From contig NZ_JAAKDT010000004.1 of the NCBI RefSeq assembly GCF_011038785.1, positions 1-64,000 of the forward strand: 64,000 nt of DNA. Reading direction: 5' to 3'. Made by a program: the position numbers and the translations under genes. Positions 24,288-31,653 of the stretch are shown piece by piece (the stretch's first letter is position 1; the number at the start of each line of letters is the position of its first letter). The DNA comes from Parabacteroides sp. ZJ-118 (GTDB lineage: Bacteria; Bacteroidota; Bacteroidia; Bacteroidales; Tannerellaceae). Below the pieces are notes generated by a model that was not told the origin of the DNA, made no database searches, and saw only the letters and a program-made list of their open reading frames with translations.

Positions 24288-26111
24288 ATGAATCCTTTAT
24301 CTGATCTGGAGCGGCTCGTGGCCGCCATCGAGAAACAGGGGGCGAACATCGCTCCCACCTATCAAGCGTATATGCCGATCGCCTTCGCCATCGCCAACGA
24401 TTGCGGAGAGGCGGGACGGCCGTTCTTCCACCGCATCTGCCGCTTGTCGGAAAAGTACGTGTCCGACGAGGCGGACAAGCTCTTCGACCACGCCCTCAAG
24501 GAGGGCAACGGACGGAACGGGCTGGGATCCGTATTCCACTGGGCCGAGATCGCCGGTGTAAAGCCGGACAAACAGCTCGCCGAGACCGCACGAGCCTATA
24601 CCGCCGGATGCGATTCCCTCACTCCTGAGCGTGCGCATGACGCGCACACCATAGAGAGCCCGGAAACTCTCCCCGCTTGCTTCCCCGAGAGGCCCTGGCC
24701 CGCCTTCCTGAGGCGACTGCTGGATTGCGGGAACTCGCCCGCGCAACGAGACATCCTGCTGCTGGGAGCCGTCACCGTGCTGGGAGCGACGCTCAACAAG
24801 CGACTGAGGATCCTCTACGGAAGGAAGTTCCAGTATCCCTGCCTGCAAACTTTCATCGTGGCGCCACCCGCCTCCGGAAAGGGGGCGCTCACCTGGGTAC
24901 GCCGGCTGGCCGAACCCTTCCATGACGCGTTGATGGCCGATTACCGGGAGAAATACGATCGCTTTCGCACGGAAAAGGCGGAATGGGACGCGCTGGGCAA
25001 GCAACGCTCCAAGGTACCGGAACCGAAACAACCCCCCTTGAGGATGTTCCTCATCGCGGGAAACAACTCCGGGACGGGTATCCTGGAGAACTTGATCGAG
25101 GCCGAGGGGATCGGGCTGATCTGCGAGACCGAGGCCGATACCGTGAGCGCGGCGATCGACACCGAGCACGGCCATTGGAGCGATACCTTGCGCAAATGCC
25201 ACGACCATGAGCGCCTGTCGTTCAACCGACGCACGAACAAGGAGTACCGGGAATGCGCCGCCGCCTACCTGAGCGTATTGCTGAGCGGAACGCCCGCGCA
25301 GGTCAAGCCTCTCATTCCTTCGGCCGAGAACGGCTTGTTCTCTCGCCAGCTGTTCTATTTCATGCCTTCCATCAATGAGTGGACGAGCCAGTTCCATGCG
25401 GACGAGGTGGATTACGACCAGCGTTTCATCGAATGGGGCCGCCAGTGGAAACAGGTCGTAGACCGGATCGCGAAGGAGGTGAACCTCATCCAGCTGAGAC
25501 TCTCGGAGGAGCAGGAACAACGCTTCGACCGGCATTTCGCCCAAATATTCAGCCACGCCGGATGCTTGAGCGGAGGATCCATGCGGAGCACCGTGGTGCG
25601 CATAGCGATCAACGCCTGCCGGATCCTGAGCGTGGTGGCCCTGCTGCGGGCGGTGGAGAGGCTCCTCCCTCCCCAACAAACCCTTCCCAACGCGCAATTC
25701 TCCATCCTCAAGATCCCCGGTCTCTCCCCCTCGGAGGAGATCCCGGAGGAGAATGTCCGCGACGGCATTGTCCCGAAGCTCGACCTGCGGGTCACCGACG
25801 AGGACTTCGAGTCCGTGATGTCGCTCGTCGAGCCTCTTTACCGCCATTCCTGCCATATCCTGGGGTATCTCCCATCCGTGGAGCTTGTCCCGCAACAGGC
25901 TACCCCCTTGGAGTCCCTGTTCAAGGCCCTCCCCCTGGAGTTCTGCAGGAAACAGGCCGCCCAGGAGGCGGAGAAGAACGGGATCTCGCCGAATACCCTC
26001 GATTCCTGCCTGCGAAGGATGGTGGAGAAAGGGACGCTCGTCAGGAACGGGAGGGGCGAATACGCGTTCGCCTCGCGCGTGCGCACGTGTGTGAGAGAAA
26101 AGGAGGTTTGA
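24288..26111 (+). CDS. DUF3987-family protein (primase/helicase-like ATPase)
   Basis: 607 residues. The N-terminus resembles a PriCT-type domain (residues 1-90, YMPIAFAIANDCGEAGRPFF). The central DUF3987 region contains a Walker A-like loop, FIVAPPASGKGALTWVRRLA, and ICETEADTVSAAIDTEHGHW; a C-terminal winged-helix-like part ends in LRRMVEKGTLVRNGRGEYAF. DUF3987 proteins sit beside primases in phages and integrative elements and are thought to be replicative ATPases. It follows the BT4734-like gene by 57 bp. Strongly GC-rich. A long open frame on the opposite strand (24297-25895) is an effect of this composition. Confidence 0.87.
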   Translation: MNPLSDLERLVAAIEKQGANIAPTYQAYMPIAFAIANDCGEAGRPFFHRICRLSEKYVSDEADKLFDHALKEGNGRNGLGSVFHWAEIAGVKPDKQLAETARAYTAGCDSLTPERAHDAHTIESPETLPACFPERPWPAFLRRLLDCGNSPAQRDILLLGAVTVLGATLNKRLRILYGRKFQYPCLQTFIVAPPASGKGALTWVRRLAEPFHDALMADYREKYDRFRTEKAEWDALGKQRSKVPEPKQPPLRMFLIAGNNSGTGILENLIEAEGIGLICETEADTVSAAIDTEHGHWSDTLRKCHDHERLSFNRRTNKEYRECAAAYLSVLLSGTPAQVKPLIPSAENGLFSRQLFYFMPSINEWTSQFHADEVDYDQRFIEWGRQWKQVVDRIAKEVNLIQLRLSEEQEQRFDRHFAQIFSHAGCLSGGSMRSTVVRIAINACRILSVVALLRAVERLLPPQQTLPNAQFSILKIPGLSPSEEIPEENVRDGIVPKLDLRVTDEDFESVMSLVEPLYRHSCHILGYLPSVELVPQQATPLESLFKALPLEFCRKQAAQEAEKNGISPNTLDSCLRRMVEKGTLVRNGRGEYAFASRVRTCVREKEV

Positions 26112-26180
26112 AAGAAAGAAAGAATGAAAGTTTCACGATCCTGTCATTCCGGATTCATAACTCATAAATCATAACTGAAA

Positions 26181-26387
26181 ATGTCTTTGCCATTAAGAAA
26201 GTCCGAGCTGGCGGCACGCTATTTCCCGGAGCTGGCCTCCCACCAGGCCTGCAACCGCCTGCGCCGCTGGATCGTCCGATGCGCCGAGCTGCACGACAGG
26301 CTGCGGGAGACGGGATACCGCCCCGAGCAACGTATCCTCACGCCTCGGCAGGTGGGGTTGATCGCCCGTTACCTGGGAGAACCGTGA
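26181..26387 (+). CDS. DUF4248 family protein
   Basis: 68 residues, MSLPLRKSELAARYFPELAS to RILTPRQVGLIARYLGEP. The pattern S-ELA-xYFP...A...LRRWI...L...LTP-QV-xIxRYLGEP is that of DUF4248, a small Bacteroidales family with a likely helix-turn-helix fold that nearly always lies between a DUF3987 gene and an HU-like gene. Probably a DNA-binding adaptor or regulator of the cassette; that role is inference. Confidence 0.85.
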   Translation: MSLPLRKSELAARYFPELASHQACNRLRRWIVRCAELHDRLRETGYRPEQRILTPRQVGLIARYLGEP

Positions 26388-26416
26388 GGCGAATGCCCAT
26401 TCTAAGCTTCTTTGAA

Positions 26417-26468
26417 TGCCCATCGTAAGCCTCTTACAATGCCTATTCAAAGGAGCTTACGATGGGCA
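26417..26468. repeat. Hairpin with 14-bp perfect stem; related to element at 48300-48342
   Basis: TGCCCATCGTAAGC (26417-26430) pairs with GCTTACGATGGGCA (26455-26468). The preceding TCTAAGCTTCTTTGAATGCC continues the resemblance to the element at 48300-48342. It lies between the DUF4248 and HU-like genes and may act as a terminator or attenuator. Confidence 0.8.
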
Positions 26469-26629
26469 GCGTAAGGAAACGCCGGTTATCAGCGTGCCCT
26501 ATGTTAATGAATCCTTATTCCTTACCCCGGGCATCAACCGGCATCACGGCTCCTTACGGCGGCACTTATCTTTGTGACGTTGATCAACCAATCATTAATC
26601 TTCGAGTATCAATCTTTAATTATCAAATT

Positions 26630-27097
26630 ATGCCACAAGCATTTCAAGCACGAAAGTTTTTTGTTCCAAAAACGGATCCCAAGCAGGAGGTGTACAAACC
26701 GGTGCCTTACTATTTCGGTACCCTATCCACTCAAGACGTGGCGGACCAGATCGCTGAGGAGTCTTCGCTCACGAAGGGTGACGTATTGAATGTGTTGGAT
26801 CGCTACCAGCGCTATGTTATCAAGAACTTGCAGAAGGGCTACAAGGTAGAGCTGCTGGGGTTCGGAACTGTCTATAACCGATTCGTCACGGAGAAGGGGG
26901 TGCCGACCGCCGAGGAGGTCAAGGCTACGCATATCCGGACGATCGTACCGGGATTCTCGCCTTCCTATACCCTACTGAACGGGGCACGACGCTACTCGCT
27001 GCTGGGCGAGAAGACTTCGCTGCTCAAGGTCTCGATACTCGGGACGCCGGTGGAGGAAGGTGGGAGTCCTGACCTGGATTCGCCCAACGAGGTCTAG
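26630..27097 (+). CDS. HU-family DNA-binding protein (Bacteroidales long variant)
   Basis: 155 residues from the ATG for MPQAFQARKFFVPKTDPKQE; upstream in-frame codons lie in the hairpin region. The core, LSTQDVADQIAEESSLTKGD then GYKVELLGFGTVYNRF, is HU-like (helical dimerisation half plus beta arm), with an extended tail of about 40 residues. Such variants are typical of capsule and mobile regions rather than the housekeeping HU. It would bind and bend DNA. Third-from-last gene of the cassette. Confidence 0.85.
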   Translation: MPQAFQARKFFVPKTDPKQEVYKPVPYYFGTLSTQDVADQIAEESSLTKGDVLNVLDRYQRYVIKNLQKGYKVELLGFGTVYNRFVTEKGVPTAEEVKATHIRTIVPGFSPSYTLLNGARRYSLLGEKTSLLKVSILGTPVEEGGSPDLDSPNEV

Positions 27098-27143
27098 TGT
27101 TACTTGCTATTCATTATTCACTGTTCATTAAATTAGATTTATC

Positions 27144-27239
27144 ATGAAAAAGTCTGTTTGGAGTACTGTTCTCAAAGTGATCATCGCTGTTGCTACCGCT
27201 ATCGCGGGGGCTCTCGGCATAACGGCTTGCGGATTATGA
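27144..27239 (+). CDS. Smalltalk-type peptide, 31 aa, single membrane span with lipobox-like ending
   Basis: The ATG at 27144 encodes a 31-residue peptide: charged start MKKSVWS, a hydrophobic helix LKVIIAVATAIAGALGI, and the ending TACGL. It matches the short Bacteroidales proteins annotated as smalltalk, found between HU-like and amidase genes. ITAC resembles a lipoprotein box, which if processed would leave a three-residue lipopeptide. The stop overlaps the amidase ATG (ATGA), so the two are translationally coupled. A holin-like or lysis-peptide role is my inference from size, topology and neighbour. Confidence 0.8.
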   Translation: MKKSVWSTVLKVIIAVATAIAGALGITACGL

Positions 27240-27682
27240 GCAAGGCTTATTGCTTCTACCAGAATTACAGGGAGGTTCGCCTCCTTGTGATTCATTGCTC
27301 GGCGACGCGATATGACAGGGATTTTCCCGTGGAGGCGCTCCGTTCATCGCACAGGGCCCGGGGGTTCGCCGATATCGGCTATCATTTCTACATCACACGA
27401 GACGGGGTTCTGCATCGCTGCCGACCGGTCAACCGGATCGGGGCGCACGCCGCCGGATGGAACGACCGGAGCATCGGTATTTGCTACGAGGGTGGCCTCG
27501 ATGAACGGGGTCGTCCTGCCGATACCCGGACTTACGCCCAGCGCTGTACCTTGATGGATCTGCTACGGCAACTGCGGAGGGATTACCCCGAGGCACGTAT
27601 CTTGGGACACTATCAGCTTAGCTCCTATATCCGTAAGGCTTGCCCTTGCTTTGACGCGAGGAAGGAGTATGAAACCTTATAA
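27236..27682 (+). CDS. N-acetylmuramoyl-L-alanine amidase (Amidase_2 type), no signal peptide
   Basis: 148 residues starting MSKAYCFYQNYREVRLLVIH. Zinc-amidase motifs: VIHCSATRYD (first His), HRARGFADIGYHFYITRDG, and ILGHYQLS (last His) with KACPCFD. This is the T7-lysozyme-like fold that cleaves the amide bond between MurNAc and the peptide. It has no export signal, so to reach peptidoglycan it needs lysis or a partner such as the 31-residue peptide coupled to it. Its stop lies one base from the stop of the convergent WbpM-like gene. Confidence 0.9.
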   Translation: MSKAYCFYQNYREVRLLVIHCSATRYDRDFPVEALRSSHRARGFADIGYHFYITRDGVLHRCRPVNRIGAHAAGWNDRSIGICYEGGLDERGRPADTRTYAQRCTLMDLLRQLRRDYPEARILGHYQLSSYIRKACPCFDARKEYETL

Positions 27683-27683
27683 A

Positions 27684-29624
27684 TCATGCCTGTTTATCCA
27701 GCGCCTCGTACTTGGAGTGCCGGCTCTTGAACTCGGGCACGATCGCCTTCATCTTGCCCACGATGGCCATGTCGTCTCCCGAGCGGCCCAGGCCGATGAG
27801 CCCATATATCTCCCGGCGGACCGTGTCGTAGTCGTACTCCCGCACCTTGGCGATCTTGATCTTCGGATGGAAGGTGGGCAGCGTGACCTCCTTGTCGTTC
27901 AGTACCTCCTCGTACAGCTTCTCGCCGGCACGAAGACCCGTGAACCGGATCTCCACGCCCTTGGCGCCCGACAGCTGGATCATGCGCTTCGCCAGGTCGA
28001 GGATACGCACGGGCTTGCCCATGTCGAAGACGAAGATCTCCCCGCCGTGCCCCATCGTGCCCGCCTCCAGCACCAGCCGGCAGGCCTCCGGGATCAGCAT
28101 GAAGTAACGGATGATATCCGGGTGCGTCACCGTCACGGGACCGCCCCTGGCGATCTGGTCGCGGAACAACGGGATCACGGAGCCGTTAGAGCCCAGCACG
28201 TTGCCGAAGCGGGTCGTGACGAACTGCGTCACGCCCCCCACACGGCCCTCCTTGACCGCCTTGTCGAGGCTCTGCACGTAGATCTCGCAGATCCGTTTCG
28301 AGCAGCCCATCACGTTCGTGGGATTCACCGCCTTGTCCGTGGAGATCATCACGAACTTCCTCGTGCCGTACCTCACGGCCAGGTCGGCGATCACGCGGGT
28401 CCCCCCCACGTTGTTCCCCACGCTCTCGCGAGGGTTGTCCTCCATCATCGGGACGTGCTTGTAGGCCGCCGCGTGGAACACGTAGGCGGGGCGATGCTCC
28501 GAGAAGATCTCCTCCATGCGGGGCTTGTTGGCGATGTCCGCCACCAACGTATAGGCGTTGATGCCCCGCCAATCCCTCGCCATCATCAGGCGGATGTCGT
28601 GCAAGGGGGTCTCCGCCTGGTCCACCAGGATCAAGCGCTCCGGGGCGAACGGGGCGATCTGACGCACCATCTCGCCCCCGATGCTGCCGGCGGCCCCCGT
28701 TATCAAGATGCGTTGGCCGCGAAGCAGGCGGCCTACCGCCTCCATGTCTATCTCTATCTTTTCCCGCGGGAGCAGGTCCTCGATCTCGACCTTCCGGAGT
28801 TGCGTATGCGTCAGGTCGCTCTTCCCGTCCCACTCGCGCGCCGCCGGCGTCACGTAGATCTTGATCCCCGCCTCCGCCAGGCGGGCCACCATATCCGGCT
28901 GCTCCCGGATGGAGTCGCCCTTCAGGGGTGAGACGAAAAGGATCGTCGCCCGTTCCCGGCGCATGGCGGCGATCAGGTCCCCGTCGAAAGGGTACACCCG
29001 TACTCCCATCAGGACGCGGTTCTGCATGTCCCCCGCCTCCGAGACAAAACCCGCCAGCACGTACTGCGCGGGATCCTGGTTCTGGATGCTCTTCGCCAGG
29101 CTGATACCGCCCCGCTTCACGCCGAGGATAAAGGCACGCTCCGCTTTCGCGAGGCGGAAGGTCGTCACGTAGAGGTACTTCACGGACACGCGCGTCGCCC
29201 ACATCAGGCTCATCGCCAGCAGGGAGGATAGCACGAGGTCCCGTTTTCGGATATACACCAGGTAGGGCGAGAAGTCCGTGAGCTCCTGGAAGGCCACCAC
29301 GCAGACCGCGCCGAACAGCACGGCGAGCCCCACCCGCTGCAAATCCACGAAGGAGGAGTAACGAAGGATGCCCGAGTAGGTCCGGAACAGCCGGAAGCCC
29401 GCCAGATAGGGCAACAGGCAGACCCCCCACGTGAGCGACAGGTGCCAGAGGATACCCGTCGTGGCGGAGATGCCGTTATTCAACGCGTAGACCAGCAAGC
29501 CGGAGAACAGGATCACCCAGCAATCCAGCAGGATAATGCTCCAATACGGCAGCGCTTTCCTTGAGAAATACCACCTTGAGAGCTTGGAAAAAAGGTTCAT
29601 CTTGAGTAAACTCGGGGGGTTCAT
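27684..29624 (-). CDS. WbpM/FlaA1-like membrane UDP-sugar 4,6-dehydratase
   Basis: 646 residues. Four or five membrane spans in the first 165 residues, a CoA-binding-like middle part (AERAFILGVKRGGISLAKSI), then the SDR domain with ITGAAGSIGGEMVRQIAPF, AAAYKHVPMMEDNP and MISTDKAVNPTNVMGCSKR. WbpM-type enzymes make UDP-4-keto-6-deoxy-GlcNAc, often the start of the first sugar of the repeat. As in CapE, Met occupies the usual Tyr place in N-V-M-G-x-S-K. The start overlaps the preceding gene stop by four bases. Third gene of the regulatory head of the capsule locus; GC-rich. Confidence 0.88.
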   Translation of the reverse strand: MNPPSLLKMNLFSKLSRWYFSRKALPYWSIILLDCWVILFSGLLVYALNNGISATTGILWHLSLTWGVCLLPYLAGFRLFRTYSGILRYSSFVDLQRVGLAVLFGAVCVVAFQELTDFSPYLVYIRKRDLVLSSLLAMSLMWATRVSVKYLYVTTFRLAKAERAFILGVKRGGISLAKSIQNQDPAQYVLAGFVSEAGDMQNRVLMGVRVYPFDGDLIAAMRRERATILFVSPLKGDSIREQPDMVARLAEAGIKIYVTPAAREWDGKSDLTHTQLRKVEIEDLLPREKIEIDMEAVGRLLRGQRILITGAAGSIGGEMVRQIAPFAPERLILVDQAETPLHDIRLMMARDWRGINAYTLVADIANKPRMEEIFSEHRPAYVFHAAAYKHVPMMEDNPRESVGNNVGGTRVIADLAVRYGTRKFVMISTDKAVNPTNVMGCSKRICEIYVQSLDKAVKEGRVGGVTQFVTTRFGNVLGSNGSVIPLFRDQIARGGPVTVTHPDIIRYFMLIPEACRLVLEAGTMGHGGEIFVFDMGKPVRILDLAKRMIQLSGAKGVEIRFTGLRAGEKLYEEVLNDKEVTLPTFHPKIKIAKVREYDYDTVRREIYGLIGLGRSGDDMAIVGKMKAIVPEFKSRHSKYEALDKQA

Positions 29625-30013
29625 GTAAGCCGGGGCAAGCCCTTCACCTCACCGGCGTGCCACTCTTGGTAGGCCGCTATGGGAAGCCCGGGGACGGTCA
29701 ATAGCTTGTAATCCTTATCGTCCTTTTTAAGGATGTGCGCACGGGTATATACTTGGAGCGAGCGATCCGTCACGGAGACCATCACCACCGGGAAGGGGTA
29801 GCCGAGCAGGCGCATCGGCGTGATCTCGCTGTCCGGGAACATGCGGCGTAACTGGTAGGCCGAACGCTCGAAAGCCACCCAATAGGGTCCCGTGCAATAC
29901 AGATGTATCGCGTTTCGGTTCGCGCGCTCGCGATCCATGATCTCTGCCAAACGCTCGTTCAGCAACCTCACCAAACGGACGCCGGAAGGAAGGGAAGAGA
30001 TGTCTCGGACCAT
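29621..30013 (-). CDS. Hypothetical protein, 130 aa, between UpxY-like and WbpM-like genes
   Basis: 130 residues, MVRDISSLPSGVRLVRLLNE then AIHLYCTGPYWVAFERSAYQ and TVPGLPIAAYQEWHAGE. Soluble, mixed alpha/beta. It occupies the place taken by UpxZ in Bacteroides fragilis capsule loci but does not look like UpxZ. Overlap with the WbpM-like gene (ATGA) and 31 bp from the UpxY-like gene place it in the same operon. It may be a regulator of capsule expression; no family is recognised. Confidence 0.75.
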   Translation of the reverse strand: MVRDISSLPSGVRLVRLLNERLAEIMDRERANRNAIHLYCTGPYWVAFERSAYQLRRMFPDSEITPMRLLGYPFPVVMVSVTDRSLQVYTRAHILKKDDKDYKLLTVPGLPIAAYQEWHAGEVKGLPRLT

Positions 30014-30044
30014 GATTGTCGATCTAGGATTTAAACGGTCAATG

Positions 30045-31154
30045 TTATTCGTGCCTCAGCCACCGGTCGTAATCGGCCAACCGACGGATCAAGGCTGATT
30101 TACTCTTCTTCGGGGAGGATTCCCGGCTCCACGGGTCCACCAAATCGTGCGCCATCTGCCGGTAGATGCTGCTGTCCGTGCAGCCGTAGAGCGTCACCAG
30201 CAACAGGGCGCGGGATTGCGGCGCTTTCACCGCAGGGAGCATGCCGCGCATCGTGGCGAGCAAGCGCACGAACTCATCCTCCTCGCCCAACAGCTTGTAG
30301 GCGGAAAGGAGCGACGAGTAGATCTTGCAACGCATCACGTCCGTCTCCGCGCGGAGCGAACCGTAGGATCTCAACACCTCACGCGCCAAGCGCGTATCCC
30401 CCTCCGCTACGCTGCCGGAGGCGTGGTAACGCCCCAAGGCGTCGTGCAAGCCCTCCCGCAGGCGGTCGTTGTCCAGGTGGGTATAGGCGTGCTTGCCCTT
30501 GGTGTTCAGCTCGATCAGCTCATACTCGCCCGGCTTCACCTCGAACAGGGGAACCCACATGCAATCGAGGATACGCGCCATGACATCCTTATGACCGCCG
30601 CCCGGCTGGATCACCACCTCCGCCTCCATCCCGGCGAAATAGCCGGACGTGATGCGTACGCGGTCCCCCTTCAGCAGGCGGCCGCTGTCCGGGACGTACA
30701 CCGGAAGCTCGTTGGAATACGATCTCGCCACCCAACGCAGATTCTCCATCTCGCTATCCGACAGGTAAGGGAAACGGGTCGCGTCTCCGGAAGAGATCCG
30801 GGGCAGGAAATTGTACAGGGGAAGCGTGCGCTTCATCCGGAAGATCTCCTCCACGGAGGAGCGGATAAACACGTAGTTGAACAGCAGGGGACGCCTCGTG
30901 TTGACCAGCTTGCCGCCCACCTTCCTCACCTCCACGTACGAGGGGGCGAAATACTCGAACAACGTCTCCCCGCGACGCTCGCGCCGGGAAAGCTCCACGT
31001 CCAGCCCCCTCGAGGGGCTGATCCTGTCGCGCCTGCCACCCGCTGCGGTAGGGAGCGTCAGTACGTACCAGCGAACGGTTCTCAGGTCTTGACGCTTACG
31101 AACCTGCGCCATGCCCCTGTCCGGGCAATCGTTCCTCAAAGCATTTATCGACAT
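30045..31154 (-). CDS. UpxY-like NusG-family transcription antiterminator, long form
   Basis: 369 residues from the ATG for MSINALRNDCPDRGMAQVRK, preceded by GGGAGG 10 bases upstream; the frame is open a further 24 codons, but those lack such a site. NusG-type N-terminal domain at residues 24-130 (RTVRWYVLTLP, LLFNYVFIRSS) and KOW motif at 163-180 (GDRVRITSGYFAGMEAEV). A helical extension from about 185 to 369 has no counterpart in the 170-180-residue UpxY proteins. UpxY factors let RNA polymerase read through the leader of their own capsule operon. Here the gene sits 147 bp from an invertible promoter. Confidence 0.85.
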   Translation of the reverse strand: MSINALRNDCPDRGMAQVRKRQDLRTVRWYVLTLPTAAGGRRDRISPSRGLDVELSRRERRGETLFEYFAPSYVEVRKVGGKLVNTRRPLLFNYVFIRSSVEEIFRMKRTLPLYNFLPRISSGDATRFPYLSDSEMENLRWVARSYSNELPVYVPDSGRLLKGDRVRITSGYFAGMEAEVVIQPGGGHKDVMARILDCMWVPLFEVKPGEYELIELNTKGKHAYTHLDNDRLREGLHDALGRYHASGSVAEGDTRLAREVLRSYGSLRAETDVMRCKIYSSLLSAYKLLGEEDEFVRLLATMRGMLPAVKAPQSRALLLVTLYGCTDSSIYRQMAHDLVDPWSRESSPKKSKSALIRRLADYDRWLRHE

Positions 31155-31301
31155 GATTCTCTTTTCCTCCCTGATTATGCCAGGACCTCCCAAGGCGAAC
31201 GGCAATTCAAAGCCCTGCCAAGGCAATCCTGTTTATCCTTGACACACAACATTTTACGTATTCAATTATGGCATCTCTGAAAATTACCATCGCCCGAGAA
31301 T

Positions 31302-31326
31302 ATTAAGCTACTCGGGAAGTAGCGTA
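31302..31326. repeat. Left inverted repeat of the promoter switch, 25 bp
   Basis: ATTAAGCTACTCGGGAAGTA followed by GCGTA; its exact reverse complement is at 31626-31650. Likely crossover site of the adjacent tyrosine recombinase. Confidence 0.95.
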
Positions 31327-31583
31327 AAAGCTCGTATTAGGGGGAACAGATGGCGCAGACCGGGCAGATGGACCGGATATTTATTTTTTTATCTATAAAA
31401 TCCACGTCCATACGCATCATCTGCGTGCCACTTCAAGCTCTTGGATGAATAAAGGCAAAAGGGGAATCCCTTCTGCCCGGGTTGTCATGTCCATAAGACA
31501 ACAAAAAAGGCAGAACCACACATGTGTTTTATGAAATTAGGCAGATCGCCCCTACGAAAAAGAAAGTTTTCTCCTTGGAAGGC

Positions 31584-31612
31584 TTGCCTATTATCTTTTT
31601 TTGCTACATTTG
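31584..31612 (+). promoter_or_regulatory. Promoter within the invertible segment
   Basis: TTG at 31584-31586, 18 bases, then TACATTTG at 31605-31612, a perfect TAnnTTTG. The right inverted repeat begins 13 bases downstream, so transcription starts just before or in the repeat. In this orientation it runs into the 3' end of the recombinase gene, antisense to it. Confidence 0.8.
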
Positions 31613-31625
31613 CGCCGTGAAAGAA

Positions 31626-31650
31626 TACGCTACTTCCCGAGTAGCTTAAT
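31626..31650. repeat. Right inverted repeat of the promoter switch, 25 bp
   Basis: TACGCTACTTCCCGAGTAGC followed by TTAAT, the perfect reverse complement of 31302-31326. It ends 3 bp before the recombinase stop codon. Confidence 0.95.
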
Positions 31651-31653
31651 CCC

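Larger units (their letters stand above)
31302..31650. promoter_or_regulatory. Invertible promoter segment controlling the capsule operon (OFF orientation)
   Basis: 349 bp bounded by perfect 25-bp inverted repeats, lying between the UpxY-like gene and a tyrosine recombinase gene. It contains one clear Bacteroidota promoter (31584-31612) on the plus strand, reading away from the capsule genes. I found no TAnnTTTG box on the minus strand inside it. Inversion would bring the promoter next to the left repeat, reading into the 147-bp leader of the UpxY-like gene. No gene lies within the segment. Confidence 0.88.

Noticed and set aside
24297-25895. 532-codon open frame on the minus strand
   Set aside because: It lies wholly opposite the DUF3987 gene, has low-complexity Arg/Gly/Leu-rich content and no recognisable motif; it results from high GC and codon bias.
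27651-28931. 426-codon open frame on the plus strand, His/Arg/Leu-rich
   Set aside because: Antisense to the WbpM-like gene, no domain, composition typical of a reverse-strand artefact in GC-rich DNA.
28186-29430. 414-codon open frame on the minus strand in another frame of the WbpM-like gene
   Set aside because: Gly/Arg/Pro-rich translation with no motif; the overlapping WbpM-like protein has complete conserved domains.
30147-31280. 377-codon plus-strand frame opposite the UpxY-like gene
   Set aside because: No recognisable domain, and it would cross the leader of a clear NusG-family gene.
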